Shown here: one piece after another, positions 34,130 to 41,893 of the stretch
How the letters are laid out: each line of letters begins with the position of its first letter
Numbering within the stretch: position 1 is the first letter of the stretch
Assembly (NCBI GenBank): GCA_026390135.1
Contig: JAPLGN010000047.1
Location: 1 to 41,893, forward strand
Length of the DNA stretch: 41,893 bases
Direction of reading: 5' to 3'
Source: Campylobacterales bacterium
GTDB taxonomy: Bacteria > Campylobacterota > Campylobacteria > Campylobacterales > Sulfurimonadaceae
The notes under the pieces: model-generated
The model's database searches: none
Seen by the model: the letters and a program-made list of their open reading frames with translations, nothing else
What the model was told of the DNA's origin: nothing
Translations under genes and position numbers: made by a program

Positions 34130-35710
34130 CTAGCTGATGTTACGCAGCAGTTCTTCCATTACGTCGCTAGCCATTGGCTTGTGATAGTAGTATCCTTGGA
34201 TCGAGTCAATGTCGTTCTTACGTAAAAACTCAAGCTCTTCTTCGGATTCCACCCCTTCTGCTAACACTTGCATATTTAAACCTTTAGCCAGCGCAATAAT
34301 AGTTTTAACGATGATCTGATTTTTGGGTTCATGGGTCACATTTCGGACAAAGGAGATATCGATTTTTAGTTTATCGATGGGGAGATTTTTGAGATAGGAG
34401 AGTGAGGAATAACCGGTGCCGAAATCATCGATCGAAATGTAAAATCCTTTGCTTTTAATTACCCACAGTAAAGCAATGATTTTTTCGGGATTTTCTAAAA
34501 TTGAGCTTTCGGTGATTTCCAGTTCAAGCCACTGCGGATTACAATTTGTTTCCTCTAGTATGACCTCTAAGATAGAGATAAAATTTGGATGGATCAGTTG
34601 ACGTGCTGAAACATTTATGGCAATACGTCCCTGCAATATTCCTTCTTCATGCCATCTTGTTGCAGTTTTGCACCCCTCACGAAGTACAAGTTCCCCAATT
34701 TCTAAAATAAGACCTGTATCTTCTGCTACAGGAATAAAGAGTGAAGGAGCAATCAGCCCTGTGGGACTAAACCACCGGAGTAATGCTTCCATGCCGAGTA
34801 TTTTTTGATTTTCAGGATCAATTTGAGGTTGATAATAGAGACTAAACTCTCCATTTTGAAGTGCTTTTTTTAAATTGGTAGTCATGGTTGTTTGTTGGAG
34901 AGCTTTTAGTGTCAAATTTTGAGTATAAAAACTAAAGGTATTTTTACCCATTCTTTTTGCATTGTACATAGCCGCATCGGCTTTTTGGAGAAGTTCTTCA
35001 GCGTTATTGGCATCGTTTGGATACATGACAATGCCGATACTTGCCGTGATATAAACATCAGTTTCTTCGATATGAAGAGGATGATTGAGTATCTCTATTA
35101 GCCGATTCATTGTAAGGTTAATGATATCCTGATTTTTTTGACATGACAGCAGTATGACAAACTCATCGCCTCCGGTACGAACAATAAAGGTTTCAGGCGG
35201 AAATATTTCCTGCAATAAGTAGGAAACACGAATCAAAAGTTCATCTCCAAATCGGTGACCGTAGGAATCATTGATTTCTTTGAAGCCATCCAAATCGAGG
35301 AAGAAAAGGGCAAAAGGGTGATCTTCCATTTCGAATGTTTTGAGTTTCAATGTTTCGGTTAAACTGAGGCGATTAGGGAGATTGGTGAGGGTATCGAAGT
35401 GTGCTAAACGATCAAATCGTTCTTTGGCTTCAAAAATTTTGATTTCATGCTTTTTTTGTTCGCTGATGTGCTGTGTGTACTCAATAAATCGTTTATGAAA
35501 AAAACGGTAGTTTAAAAAATAAAGCAATAAAGCGGTACTTACAATGAAAAACCAACCTTTATAGTTTTGTAGAAGGTTGATCTCCGTAGCATTTTTAGAT
35601 ACTAATACTACAAAAAAATCTGAAAAATAAATCCAAGGGACTCCACAAATAAGATAAATGAATGAGATATTTAAAGCACTTTTAACACTCTTTAAATCTC
35701 TTGTGTCCAT
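34130..35710 (-). CDS. Membrane-anchored GGDEF-EAL protein
   Basis: 526 aa. Two N-terminal membrane segments (about 12-36 and 50-68), then a GGDEF domain with an intact RTGGDEF site and an EAL domain with EALLRW, ITESSI, DDFGTGYSSL and EGVESEEEL, all needed for c-di-GMP hydrolysis. No R-x-x-D inhibitory site precedes GGDEF. It may act as cyclase, phosphodiesterase or both; the intact EAL set makes phosphodiesterase the safer call. Confidence 0.94.
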   Translation of the reverse strand: MDTRDLKSVKSALNISFIYLICGVPWIYFSDFFVVLVSKNATEINLLQNYKGWFFIVSTALLLYFLNYRFFHKRFIEYTQHISEQKKHEIKIFEAKERFDRLAHFDTLTNLPNRLSLTETLKLKTFEMEDHPFALFFLDLDGFKEINDSYGHRFGDELLIRVSYLLQEIFPPETFIVRTGGDEFVILLSCQKNQDIINLTMNRLIEILNHPLHIEETDVYITASIGIVMYPNDANNAEELLQKADAAMYNAKRMGKNTFSFYTQNLTLKALQQTTMTTNLKKALQNGEFSLYYQPQIDPENQKILGMEALLRWFSPTGLIAPSLFIPVAEDTGLILEIGELVLREGCKTATRWHEEGILQGRIAINVSARQLIHPNFISILEVILEETNCNPQWLELEITESSILENPEKIIALLWVIKSKGFYISIDDFGTGYSSLSYLKNLPIDKLKIDISFVRNVTHEPKNQIIVKTIIALAKGLNMQVLAEGVESEEELEFLRKNDIDSIQGYYYHKPMASDVMEELLRNIS

Positions 35711-35860
35711 GTTTATCCTTATCGGCTGTTAATCTGGATATTATACACTTTTATAAAAAAATAGTATTGCAATACAGAGAACTCATAATAAAATCATATA
35801 AAATGAAAGTGATAGCAATAACTGTATTGTTAAATAAGTAAACATTGGATTCTTTTTATC

Positions 35861-35866
35861 TATAAT
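35861..35866 (+). promoter_or_regulatory. Probable -10 element of trpB
   Basis: TATAAT, 37 nt before the trpB ATG. No clear -35; the surroundings are very AT-rich. AAAGGAA just before the ATG is the ribosome binding site. Confidence 0.5.
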
Positions 35867-35903
35867 GACTCAATTTTTTTAAAATAATAAAAGGAAATAA
35901 CAT

Positions 35904-37121
35904 ATGGAAACTTCATATTTAGAGTCACATCCAGATGAAAACGGGTATTTCGGTAAATTTGGAGGGGCATATATTCCTCCAGTCTTAGAGCAGCCATTTG
36001 CCGATATCACCCAAGCGTATGCCGAGCTAAAAAACTCACCGGCATTTATTGAAGAGCTAAAATATGTTCGAAAACATTATCAAGGTCGTCCTACTCCTAT
36101 TTCATTTGCTAAAAATCTTACCGAACACTGCGGTGGAGCCAAGATTTATCTTAAACGTGAAGATCTAAATCATACAGGTGCGCACAAGCTCAACCACTGC
36201 ATGGCCGAAGTCATCCTTGCGAAACATTTGGGTAAGAAAAAAGTGATTGCAGAAACGGGTGCAGGACAGCATGGTGTTGCATTAGCGACGGCAGCAGCGT
36301 ATTTTGGTCTGGAGTGTGAGATCCACATGGGAGAAGTAGACATTGCCAAAGAATATCCCAATGTCGTACGGATGAAGATTTTAGGCGCACGTGTAGTTCC
36401 TGCGACACACGGGCTTAAAACACTCAAAGAAGCAGTTGACTCAGCGTTTGAGGCATACATCAAAGACCCTGTAAATGCAATGTATTGTATTGGTTCGGTC
36501 GTCGGCCCTCATCCGTTTCCGATGATGGTACGTGATTTTCAGTCAGTAATCGGCTTTGAAGCCAAAGAGCAGTTTCATGAAATGGAAGGGAAGCTTCCTG
36601 ATAATGTCATCGCCTGCATCGGTGGAGGATCAAATGCAATGGGTATTTTTGCAGGATTTATCGATGATGCAGCTGTCAATCTTTATGGAGTAGAGCCATT
36701 GGGTCGAGGTGAAGCATTAGGAAATCATGCCGCTACTTTAACCTATGGAGAAGAGGGGATAATGCATGGCTTTAATTCCATCATGCTCAAAGATGCCAAC
36801 GGCGATCCAGCTCCTGTATACTCGATCGGTTCAGGGATTGATTATCCGTCTGTAGGACCTGAACATGCTTACTTAAAAGAGATCGGACGAACAAAAGTAG
36901 GCCTTTGCAATGATGATGAAGCAGTAGATGCGTTTTATAAACTCTCACAATTAGAGGGAATAATCCCAGCACTCGAATCGGCTCATGCTGTAGCCTATGC
37001 TATGAAACTGGCAAAAACATTAGGTAAAGAGAAAACTATTTTGGTCAATCTAAGCGGGAGAGGTGATAAAGATATCGATTACGTGATCGAACACTATCCT
37101 ATACCCAATGCAAAGTTTTAA
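35904..37121 (+). CDS. trpB: Tryptophan synthase beta chain
   Basis: 405 aa PLP enzyme joining indole and serine. PLP lysine K95 in [11 protein letters not shown], the GAGQHGVA loop, the phosphate loop IGGGSNAMG, and [16 protein letters not shown] are present. It starts [21 protein letters not shown], as in TrpB1 proteins. trpA does not follow, so this gene stands alone; it may be a second trpB or one of a scattered trp set. Confidence 0.95.
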   Translation: METSYLESHPDENGYFGKFGGAYIPPVLEQPFADITQAYAELKNSPAFIEELKYVRKHYQGRPTPISFAKNLTEHCGGAKIYLKREDLNHTGAHKLNHCMAEVILAKHLGKKKVIAETGAGQHGVALATAAAYFGLECEIHMGEVDIAKEYPNVVRMKILGARVVPATHGLKTLKEAVDSAFEAYIKDPVNAMYCIGSVVGPHPFPMMVRDFQSVIGFEAKEQFHEMEGKLPDNVIACIGGGSNAMGIFAGFIDDAAVNLYGVEPLGRGEALGNHAATLTYGEEGIMHGFNSIMLKDANGDPAPVYSIGSGIDYPSVGPEHAYLKEIGRTKVGLCNDDEAVDAFYKLSQLEGIIPALESAHAVAYAMKLAKTLGKEKTILVNLSGRGDKDIDYVIEHYPIPNAKF

Positions 37122-37134
37122 ATGTAGGTGATTA

Positions 37135-37150
37135 TAGAACGCATTATGCA
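37135..37150 (+). promoter_or_regulatory. nif-type -24/-12-like motif upstream of the tandem small Cys genes
   Basis: TAGAACGCATTATGCA; 14 nt after the trpB stop and 32 nt before the ATG at 37183, the same leader length as the SIR2-side copy. Fixed positions AGAA and TGCA agree with the four other copies. No TTGTC at the expected upstream place, which lies in trpB. Confidence 0.55.
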
Positions 37151-37182
37151 GTTATTCTTCAAATTACTGTTGGAGAATGACT

Positions 37183-37404
37183 ATGGAACATCATGTTGTA
37201 ATCGAAAAACTTTGCAGTTGTGCAAAAAAAGAGGGACTTTCCCAAATCGACACCTATGAAGCAAAAGATACCGCACTTGAAGCGGCAGAAACGAAGCTTG
37301 CACATATGAATGGAAGCTTTTGCGGTAAACATGAGTTTCAACTGGTAGAAGTAAACGACAATTTTGTTATAGGTATGGTCGGCGGCGGCTGTGGCTGTAA
37401 ATAG
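37183..37404 (+). CDS. Small Cys-motif protein, first of a tandem pair
   Basis: 73 aa. I chose the ATG at 37183 (GGAG seven nt before) over one two codons earlier, and the partner protein begins at the same point. MEHHVVIEKLCSCAKK has C11 and C13 (C-x-C) with two histidines before it; GSFCGKH has C47; the tail GGGCGCK has C70 and C72. Five cysteines in 73 residues, with paired C-x-C, suggest metal or Fe-S binding. Family not recognised. It stands behind a promoter motif otherwise seen at nif genes. Confidence 0.75.
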   Translation: MEHHVVIEKLCSCAKKEGLSQIDTYEAKDTALEAAETKLAHMNGSFCGKHEFQLVEVNDNFVIGMVGGGCGCK

Positions 37405-37413
37405 GGGGACAGT

Positions 37414-37626
37414 ATGGATCATCATGTTGTTGTTGAAAAACTATGCGCGTGCGCAAAACGTAAACAAATGCCTCAGATTAAAACATTAGACGATAAAGAA
37501 AATGCTATGCGTATCGCACGAGCATGGGCACAAGAGATGAATGAAAGCTTTTGTGGACAACACTCGTTTGGCGTTGTAGAAGTGGATGACAACTATGTCA
37601 TTACGGTAGGTGAGGGGAGTTATTAA
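37414..37626 (+). CDS. Small Cys-motif protein, second of a tandem pair
   Basis: 70 aa, 9 nt after the first. It aligns with its neighbour end to end without gaps: MDHHVVVEKLCACAKR, then NESFCGQHSFGVVEVDDNYVI. C11, C13 and C47 are kept, but the C-terminal C-x-C tail is lost (GEGSY). So an ancestral gene was duplicated and the copies diverged. GGGG precedes the ATG. Function unknown; the conserved H-H, C-x-C and S-F-C-G-x-H look like a shared metal site. Confidence 0.75.
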   Translation: MDHHVVVEKLCACAKRKQMPQIKTLDDKENAMRIARAWAQEMNESFCGQHSFGVVEVDDNYVITVGEGSY

Positions 37627-37636
37627 AACTCTCCTT

Positions 37637-38866
37637 TTACTTTGCCGCTTGCTCTCTTAGTTTATCTTTTTTACTTTTTCCCTTCCCTTTGACAGGTTCT
37701 GGCCCTTTTTCTCTTACAGGCGCATTTCCGGTAAGCTCATATCCCTCTATTTGTTCTCGTTGCAATTTGATTCCCGAGCGTTTTTCGATAAGAGCGAAAT
37801 GATCTTTATCTTCGTGGGCGATGAAGGAGACGGCCATTCCTGATTTTCCTGCCCTGCCTGTGCGACCGATACGATGGATATAGTCAGCAGGAGATCGAGG
37901 AAGGTCGAAGTTGATGACGCAGGTGATGTCGTCAATGTCCAATCCGCGTGCGGCAATGTCGGTAGCAAAGAGGATACGAATTTTTTTAGTCTTGAACTGT
38001 GATAAAGTAAAGTTGCGTTCGTCTTGGAGCAAATCACCATGAAAAGATTCCGCCAAAAAGCCATACTTTTTAAACTTTGCAGCGATGTTGTCTGTGGCTC
38101 TTTTGTTCGCCATAAAGACCAGCACTTGCTCCCATTTTTCAGTCTCCAAAAGATTGCGAAGCAGAGGACCGCGATTTTCATGGTTGACTTCGATAACCCG
38201 TTGGACGATACTCTCAACAGTCGGCTCTTCATAATCGAGGGTAACTTCTACAGGATTTTGTGTGATTCGAGAAGCAATGGTTTGCATTTTAGGGGGATAG
38301 GTTGCAGAGAACAATAGGTTTTGACGCTTAGTCGGAATCTCTTTTAAAATAAGTTCAAGTTCTTCCGCGAAACCAAGATCCAGCATTTTGTCTGCTTCAT
38401 CCAGAACAAAAAATTCCAAATGGGAGAGATTCATTTGCTTTTTTTTCACTACTTCGAGCAATCTTCCCGAGGTTGCTACGACGATGTCACACCCTTTTTG
38501 AATGCTGAAGAGTTGATCACTGAGGCTTTCCCCGCCGATGATGCTCACGACTTTTGGCTTTCTTGGCAAGTAGGTTCCAAACGTTTCGAAAGTCTGGGCA
38601 ACCTGAAGCGTCAGCTCCCGTGTCGGAGTCAATACCAGCGCTTTTATTTTTGGTTTGCCTTCCCCTATGTTTTTTGACCAAAGTTCCAAAATGGGCAAAA
38701 CGAAGCTTGCGCTTTTACCGCTTCCCGTCTGCGCACGTGCTAATACATCATCCCCAGCCAGTACGACTGGAATGACTTCGCTTTGAATTGTTGTTGGTTC
38801 ATTGTAGTTGCTTTCGTGAAGAGAGCGCAGTATTTGATCTGTGAGTCCGAGTGTGGAAAATGACAT
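37637..38866 (-). CDS. DEAD-box ATP-dependent RNA helicase (RhlE-like)
   Basis: 409 aa. Q-motif (YNEPTTIQSEVIP), ARAQTGSGKSASF, PTRELTLQ, ATSGRLLE, DEAD in VLDEADKM, SAT in LFSATYP, ATDIAARGLDID and HRIGRTGRAG are all present. The short basic C-terminal tail (KGKGKSKKDKLREQ) binds RNA and resembles RhlE. It remodels RNA structures and ribosome intermediates. Ends 10 nt from the convergent second Cys gene. Confidence 0.95.
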   Translation of the reverse strand: MSFSTLGLTDQILRSLHESNYNEPTTIQSEVIPVVLAGDDVLARAQTGSGKSASFVLPILELWSKNIGEGKPKIKALVLTPTRELTLQVAQTFETFGTYLPRKPKVVSIIGGESLSDQLFSIQKGCDIVVATSGRLLEVVKKKQMNLSHLEFFVLDEADKMLDLGFAEELELILKEIPTKRQNLLFSATYPPKMQTIASRITQNPVEVTLDYEEPTVESIVQRVIEVNHENRGPLLRNLLETEKWEQVLVFMANKRATDNIAAKFKKYGFLAESFHGDLLQDERNFTLSQFKTKKIRILFATDIAARGLDIDDITCVINFDLPRSPADYIHRIGRTGRAGKSGMAVSFIAHEDKDHFALIEKRSGIKLQREQIEGYELTGNAPVREKGPEPVKGKGKSKKDKLREQAAK

Positions 38867-38895
38867 CGAGGGTTTCCTTGTATTAAAAGTTTATT

Positions 38896-39000
38896 TTATT
38901 CGCAATCTTCATTGTCATCGTCTGGTGTCTTACGGAAAAGTAGTTTGAAGAGAAGAAATACAACTGCCAAAATACTTAGCCACATCCAATAGGTATTCAT
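38896..39000 (-). CDS. 34-aa single-span membrane protein
   Basis: Too short for ordinary gene calling. ATG (39000) is preceded by TTGGAGG five nt upstream. Translation: MNTYWMWLSILAVVFLLFKL, then LFRKTPDDDNEDCE and TAA. One hydrophobic helix (residues 4-22), a positive stop (RK) and an acidic tail with one cysteine: a convincing small membrane protein. A TATAAT lies 27 nt before the ATG. Located between the helicase and the aldo/keto reductase; role unknown. Confidence 0.72.
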   Translation of the reverse strand: MNTYWMWLSILAVVFLLFKLLFRKTPDDDNEDCE

Positions 39001-39014
39001 TCGATCCTCCAACT

Positions 39015-39033
39015 ATGATAGTGTATCATTATA
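39015..39033 (-). promoter_or_regulatory. Promoter with operator-like inverted repeat for the 34-aa gene
   Basis: ATGATA-GTG-TATCAT (39015-39029) is a perfect 6-bp inverted repeat; it abuts TATAAT on the minus strand (39033-39028). A third ATGATA follows at about 39036. Position over the -10 and start site suggests a repressor site. Confidence 0.5.
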
Positions 39034-39150
39034 GCATGATAGGGTATTTTTAAATTTCCTCTGAAGAGTATAAACGACAAAAGTTGCAAAGTTAATTCTT
39101 TAGTTTGCATCGACTATACTGCGATGAGTTTCAACTTATAGGAGATACTC

Positions 39151-39993
39151 ATGCACGTCCACCCTTACGTTATGACGAATGCAAATGTCAAGATGCCAGC
39201 GCTTATCTATGGTACAGCATGGAAAAAAGAGCATACCGCTGATTTGGTTGTTCAGGCAGTTTTGAATGGATTTCGAGGCATTGATACAGCATGTCAACCC
39301 AAACATTATGAAGAATTACTTGTGGGTGAGGCGATTAGGCGTTTGAAAGATCACGGTATTATGCGAGAAGAATTGTTTATCCAAACCAAATTTACACCTC
39401 TCCAAGGGCAGGATCCTCAACGTATTCCCTATGATCCCAATGCTGCATTAGATGTTCAAGTAGCAAATTCTTTCGAAGTATCAAAACATAATCTTGGCAC
39501 TAACTATGTAGATTCTCTGGTTTTACATTCTCCTATTTTTCCGTATGCCAATCTCCTTAAAGTATGGAAGGCCATGGAAGCTATTTATCATAGTAGCGGA
39601 GCACGCCAGCTTGGAATTAGCAACTGTTATGATTTGGAACTCTTGCAGCGCCTGTATTTTGATGCGGATATTAAACCCTCTGTCGTGCAAAATCGATTTT
39701 ATTCCGAGAGTGGATACGATGTCGAATTACGCCAATGGTGCGATGAGCAGGGAATTATTTATCAGAGTTTTTGGAGCTTAACTGCAAATCCTCATATTCT
39801 AGGAAGTAAGGCTGTCGTTGATTTGGCACTAAAGTATGATAAAACTCAAGCACAAATTCTATATCGATACCTGAATCAAATGGGGATCGTCCCTTTGATC
39901 GGTTCAACGTCGCAACAGCATATGAAAGAAGATTTGGAAATTTTCAGCTTTGAGCTTACTTCTGACGAGATTATAGGAATTCAGTTGGTTTAG
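39151..39993 (+). CDS. Aldo/keto reductase
   Basis: 280-aa NADPH-dependent carbonyl reductase. The catalytic tetrad can be read: Asp in FRGIDTA, Tyr in PKHYEE, Lys in IQTKFTP, His in LVLHSP. RQLGISNCY and VPLIGSTSQQHMKEDL (cofactor binding) are also normal. Substrate not predictable; detoxification of aldehydes is common. A TATACT at 39115-39120 may be the -10. Confidence 0.9.
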   Translation: MHVHPYVMTNANVKMPALIYGTAWKKEHTADLVVQAVLNGFRGIDTACQPKHYEELLVGEAIRRLKDHGIMREELFIQTKFTPLQGQDPQRIPYDPNAALDVQVANSFEVSKHNLGTNYVDSLVLHSPIFPYANLLKVWKAMEAIYHSSGARQLGISNCYDLELLQRLYFDADIKPSVVQNRFYSESGYDVELRQWCDEQGIIYQSFWSLTANPHILGSKAVVDLALKYDKTQAQILYRYLNQMGIVPLIGSTSQQHMKEDLEIFSFELTSDEIIGIQLV

Positions 39994-40081
39994 GATCTTC
40001 ATAAAATTAGGTCTCAAATAGAGAGCAATGGCCATACGTGTAAAACTTTTTCAAAAAAACATCAAAAAACATTTTAATTTA

Positions 40082-40097
40082 ATATCTATTTAGATAT
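40082..40097. promoter_or_regulatory. Palindrome upstream of vgrG
   Basis: ATATCTA-TT-TAGATAT, a perfect 7-bp inverted repeat, 45 nt before the vgrG start in very AT-rich DNA (39994-40142). Possible operator; no more can be said. Confidence 0.35.
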
Positions 40098-40142
40098 AGT
40101 TTGCAAATTTAAAATAACATCTATTATTATAAAAGGTTTGTC

Positions 40143-41893
40143 GTGGATCTTCTTTCGACTCTCACGGGAGCCTCCCCCCTAATCAACCGACGAATAAACT
40201 GCCGAGTACGATTAACCGAGTATAAACCAGGCACCTCTATCCTAGCCCCCGATAGCTACAGCGTCTACAGCCTTGTGGGAAAGAGTGAAGTAGCCCGAAG
40301 CTATGAATATACCATCGTATTTGTTTCCGATGAAGCGATCCCCGTAGAGTCTATCGCGGATACTGTATGTGAAATAACCCTGCGTGATGAGATCAAACCT
40401 CTCTCCAGTAAAAAAATAGCAGGACGAATCTCCCACGCCAAAGAGTCTGGAAGTGTAGGACGTAAACACCTCTACGAGATCACCGTTGTCTCTCCGCTGC
40501 ATTATCTCTCTCTCAATAGACGCAGTGAAATCTATATGGATAAAAGCGTACCCGATATCATCTCAACACTCATCAAACGCTACGACGCACTCCTAAACCT
40601 AAACCTAACCGTAAAAACCGATCCTCTCCGTTACCCAACACGTCACTACACCACCCAGTATGAACAAAGCGATTATGAGTTTATCACCATGCTCTGTGAA
40701 GAAGAGGGGATAGTCCTACTCGTAGATGAGAGTTCAAGCGAACCCTTTAACCTAACCCTGTGTGAACTCACTCCCCACGCCCCAATGCACAACGGTATGA
40801 TCGAAGCGACCTATAACCTCCATAAAGCGTTCAACGTCTCCAACCAAACCCATGACTACTATGATCCAAGCAAACCTTCTTTGGATATGTCTCATAACTC
40901 TAAAGCCACCACCAGCTTTTTAAAAGACAATAGCTCCACCACCCAACTAAGATCCGAGCTCACCCGCCATAGCCTCAAAGATCGTTTAGATACCATGGAA
41001 GGCTCTCTCAGTAAAGACTTAAACCGTTACGGCACCATCAACGCAGAACGCTCCTATACCCCCAATGAGAACATCAGCGGTATTTCCCAAGAGTTAGACC
41101 TCAAAGAGGGGATAAACGTAAAACTCAATGACACAAAGGTATTCAAACAAACCGACGCTATCATCCTAAGTGTAGAATACAACGGCTTCTTCCCTAACGC
41201 CCTAGACGAACTCATAAATGATGACCATGACCATAAAGAACAATACACCGCAACCTTCAGCGCAATCCCATCAACCGTAACCTACCGACCCCCATACACC
41301 ATCACCAAACCCAAAATAGAAGGTGTACACACCGCCATCGTCTCCAAGGGTGATAAAGAGACCACCAAAGGTGCCAATGAGATAGATGTAAACGCCAAAG
41401 GGGAGATTCGAGTGATTATGCACTTCGATCCCAAATACCCCACCACCTGCTATATCCCCCTCAACACCCTCTACGCAGGTGACCACTACGGAATGCGTTT
41501 TCTTCCACGAGTAAACAGTGAAGTAATTATCAGTTACATCAATGGTAATATTGATAGACCCATCATTATAGGAATGCTCCATAACGGTGAAAACACCATC
41601 CCCTACGATCTACCCAACACCAAAACCCAATCCTATATCAAAACCCAAACCACCCCTCAATACACCGATACCGAAGGGTACAACGAGATACTGTTCGAAG
41701 ACGCTAACTCAAACGAACAATTTAACATGCGAGCCCAAAAAGATTACAGCCTCTTAGTCCTAAATGATGCCACCGAACATATCCAACATGATAGAAGCGA
41801 AACGGTAGACAATAACGAAGACGTCACCATCCACGGCTACAGACAAGAGAGAGTCAACAAAAGCAAAACCGAAACAATAGATATCGCTAAAGC
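40143..41893 (+). CDS. vgrG: VgrG-like type VI secretion spike protein, partial (runs off the right edge)
   Basis: GTG start with AAAGG upstream; 583 codons are present and the frame is still open. N-terminal gp27-like part: SLVGKSEVARSYEYTIVFVS, ISTLIKRYDALL, YEQSDYEFITMLCEEEGIVLL (Q-x-E-S-D-x-x-F family motif). OB-fold gp5 part: EGVHTAIVSKGDKET, GEIRVIMHFDPK, FLPRVNSEVIISYINGNIDRPIIIGMLHN, then the start of the beta-helix spike. Its coding strand is rich in CC-ending codons (ACC, CCC, AAC) unlike the other genes here, a sign of transfer or of a different selection. Toxin, if any, lies beyond the window. Confidence 0.88.
   Translation, partial: MDLLSTLTGASPLINRRINCRVRLTEYKPGTSILAPDSYSVYSLVGKSEVARSYEYTIVFVSDEAIPVESIADTVCEITLRDEIKPLSSKKIAGRISHAKESGSVGRKHLYEITVVSPLHYLSLNRRSEIYMDKSVPDIISTLIKRYDALLNLNLTVKTDPLRYPTRHYTTQYEQSDYEFITMLCEEEGIVLLVDESSSEPFNLTLCELTPHAPMHNGMIEATYNLHKAFNVSNQTHDYYDPSKPSLDMSHNSKATTSFLKDNSSTTQLRSELTRHSLKDRLDTMEGSLSKDLNRYGTINAERSYTPNENISGISQELDLKEGINVKLNDTKVFKQTDAIILSVEYNGFFPNALDELINDDHDHKEQYTATFSAIPSTVTYRPPYTITKPKIEGVHTAIVSKGDKETTKGANEIDVNAKGEIRVIMHFDPKYPTTCYIPLNTLYAGDHYGMRFLPRVNSEVIISYINGNIDRPIIIGMLHNGENTIPYDLPNTKTQSYIKTQTTPQYTDTEGYNEILFEDANSNEQFNMRAQKDYSLLVLNDATEHIQHDRSETVDNNEDVTIHGYRQERVNKSKTETIDIAK

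Overview
The window looks like chromosomal DNA of a diazotrophic Campylobacterota (Epsilonproteobacteria), most like Sulfuricurvum, Sulfurimonas or a relative. That rests on moderate-to-low GC, the style of the nif proteins, a NifB with a fused NifX-like domain, short intergenic gaps and many ATGA-type gene overlaps. The genus is an inference; no marker gene here fixes it.

Layout. (1) 1-3311, minus strand: a SIR2-like gene, then clpP-clpX-nifS with 4-nt overlaps between the last three; nifS runs off the left edge. (2) 3551-6814, plus strand: a PLDc_N/SHOCT membrane protein, CorA and a large MscS-type channel. (3) 6811-17589, the nitrogen-fixation region: a leftward pair (NifX-like protein and a Tpx-like redoxin without its catalytic cysteine), a rightward run nifB-nifV-GNAT-DUF683-like-small Cys protein-GNAT, a leftward CZB-domain protein, then nifH-unknown 119 aa-nifD-nifK with a strong terminator. 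nifE, nifN and nifU are not in the window. (4) 17694-22175: a palindromic repeat and mostly leftward small or conserved genes, among them an exported Hsp20-like protein, an Hsp20 gene remnant, pcm, a DksA-like protein, an AmrS-type radical SAM enzyme and a host-attachment-family protein. (5) 22277-33195: a portable lipoate-dependent 2-oxoacid (or acetoin) dehydrogenase module. Leftward it has acs, E1 alpha, a chimeric remnant, E1 beta, E2 and acyl carrier protein. Rightward it has a LipM-like octanoyltransferase, lipA and lpd, followed by a P-type ATPase. (6) 33266-39993: sensor, GGDEF-EAL, trpB, two tandem small Cys proteins, a DEAD-box helicase, a 34-aa membrane protein and an aldo/keto reductase. 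(7) 40143 to the end: a partial vgrG with a markedly different, C-rich coding strand.

How it fits together. The main result from reading the non-coding DNA is a 16-nt motif, WAGAAYRMNNNWTGCA, with sigma-54-like -24/-12 spacing. It occurs once upstream of nifB, nifH, the divergent NifX-like operon, the SIR2-like gene and the tandem small Cys proteins at 37183-37626, and the ATG follows 28-35 nt later in four of the five. At nifB, nifH and the NifX-like operon a TTGTCA element lies 46-47 nt upstream of the -12-like half. This suggests one regulon that joins the core nif genes to at least two families not normally counted as nif genes. In the dehydrogenase module, ACP, octanoyltransferase, lipoyl synthase, E1, E2 and E3 together would let the cell build and load its own lipoyl cofactor. 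No tRNA, rRNA, CRISPR array or complete insertion sequence was seen, and no gene-free stretch exceeds 300 bases.
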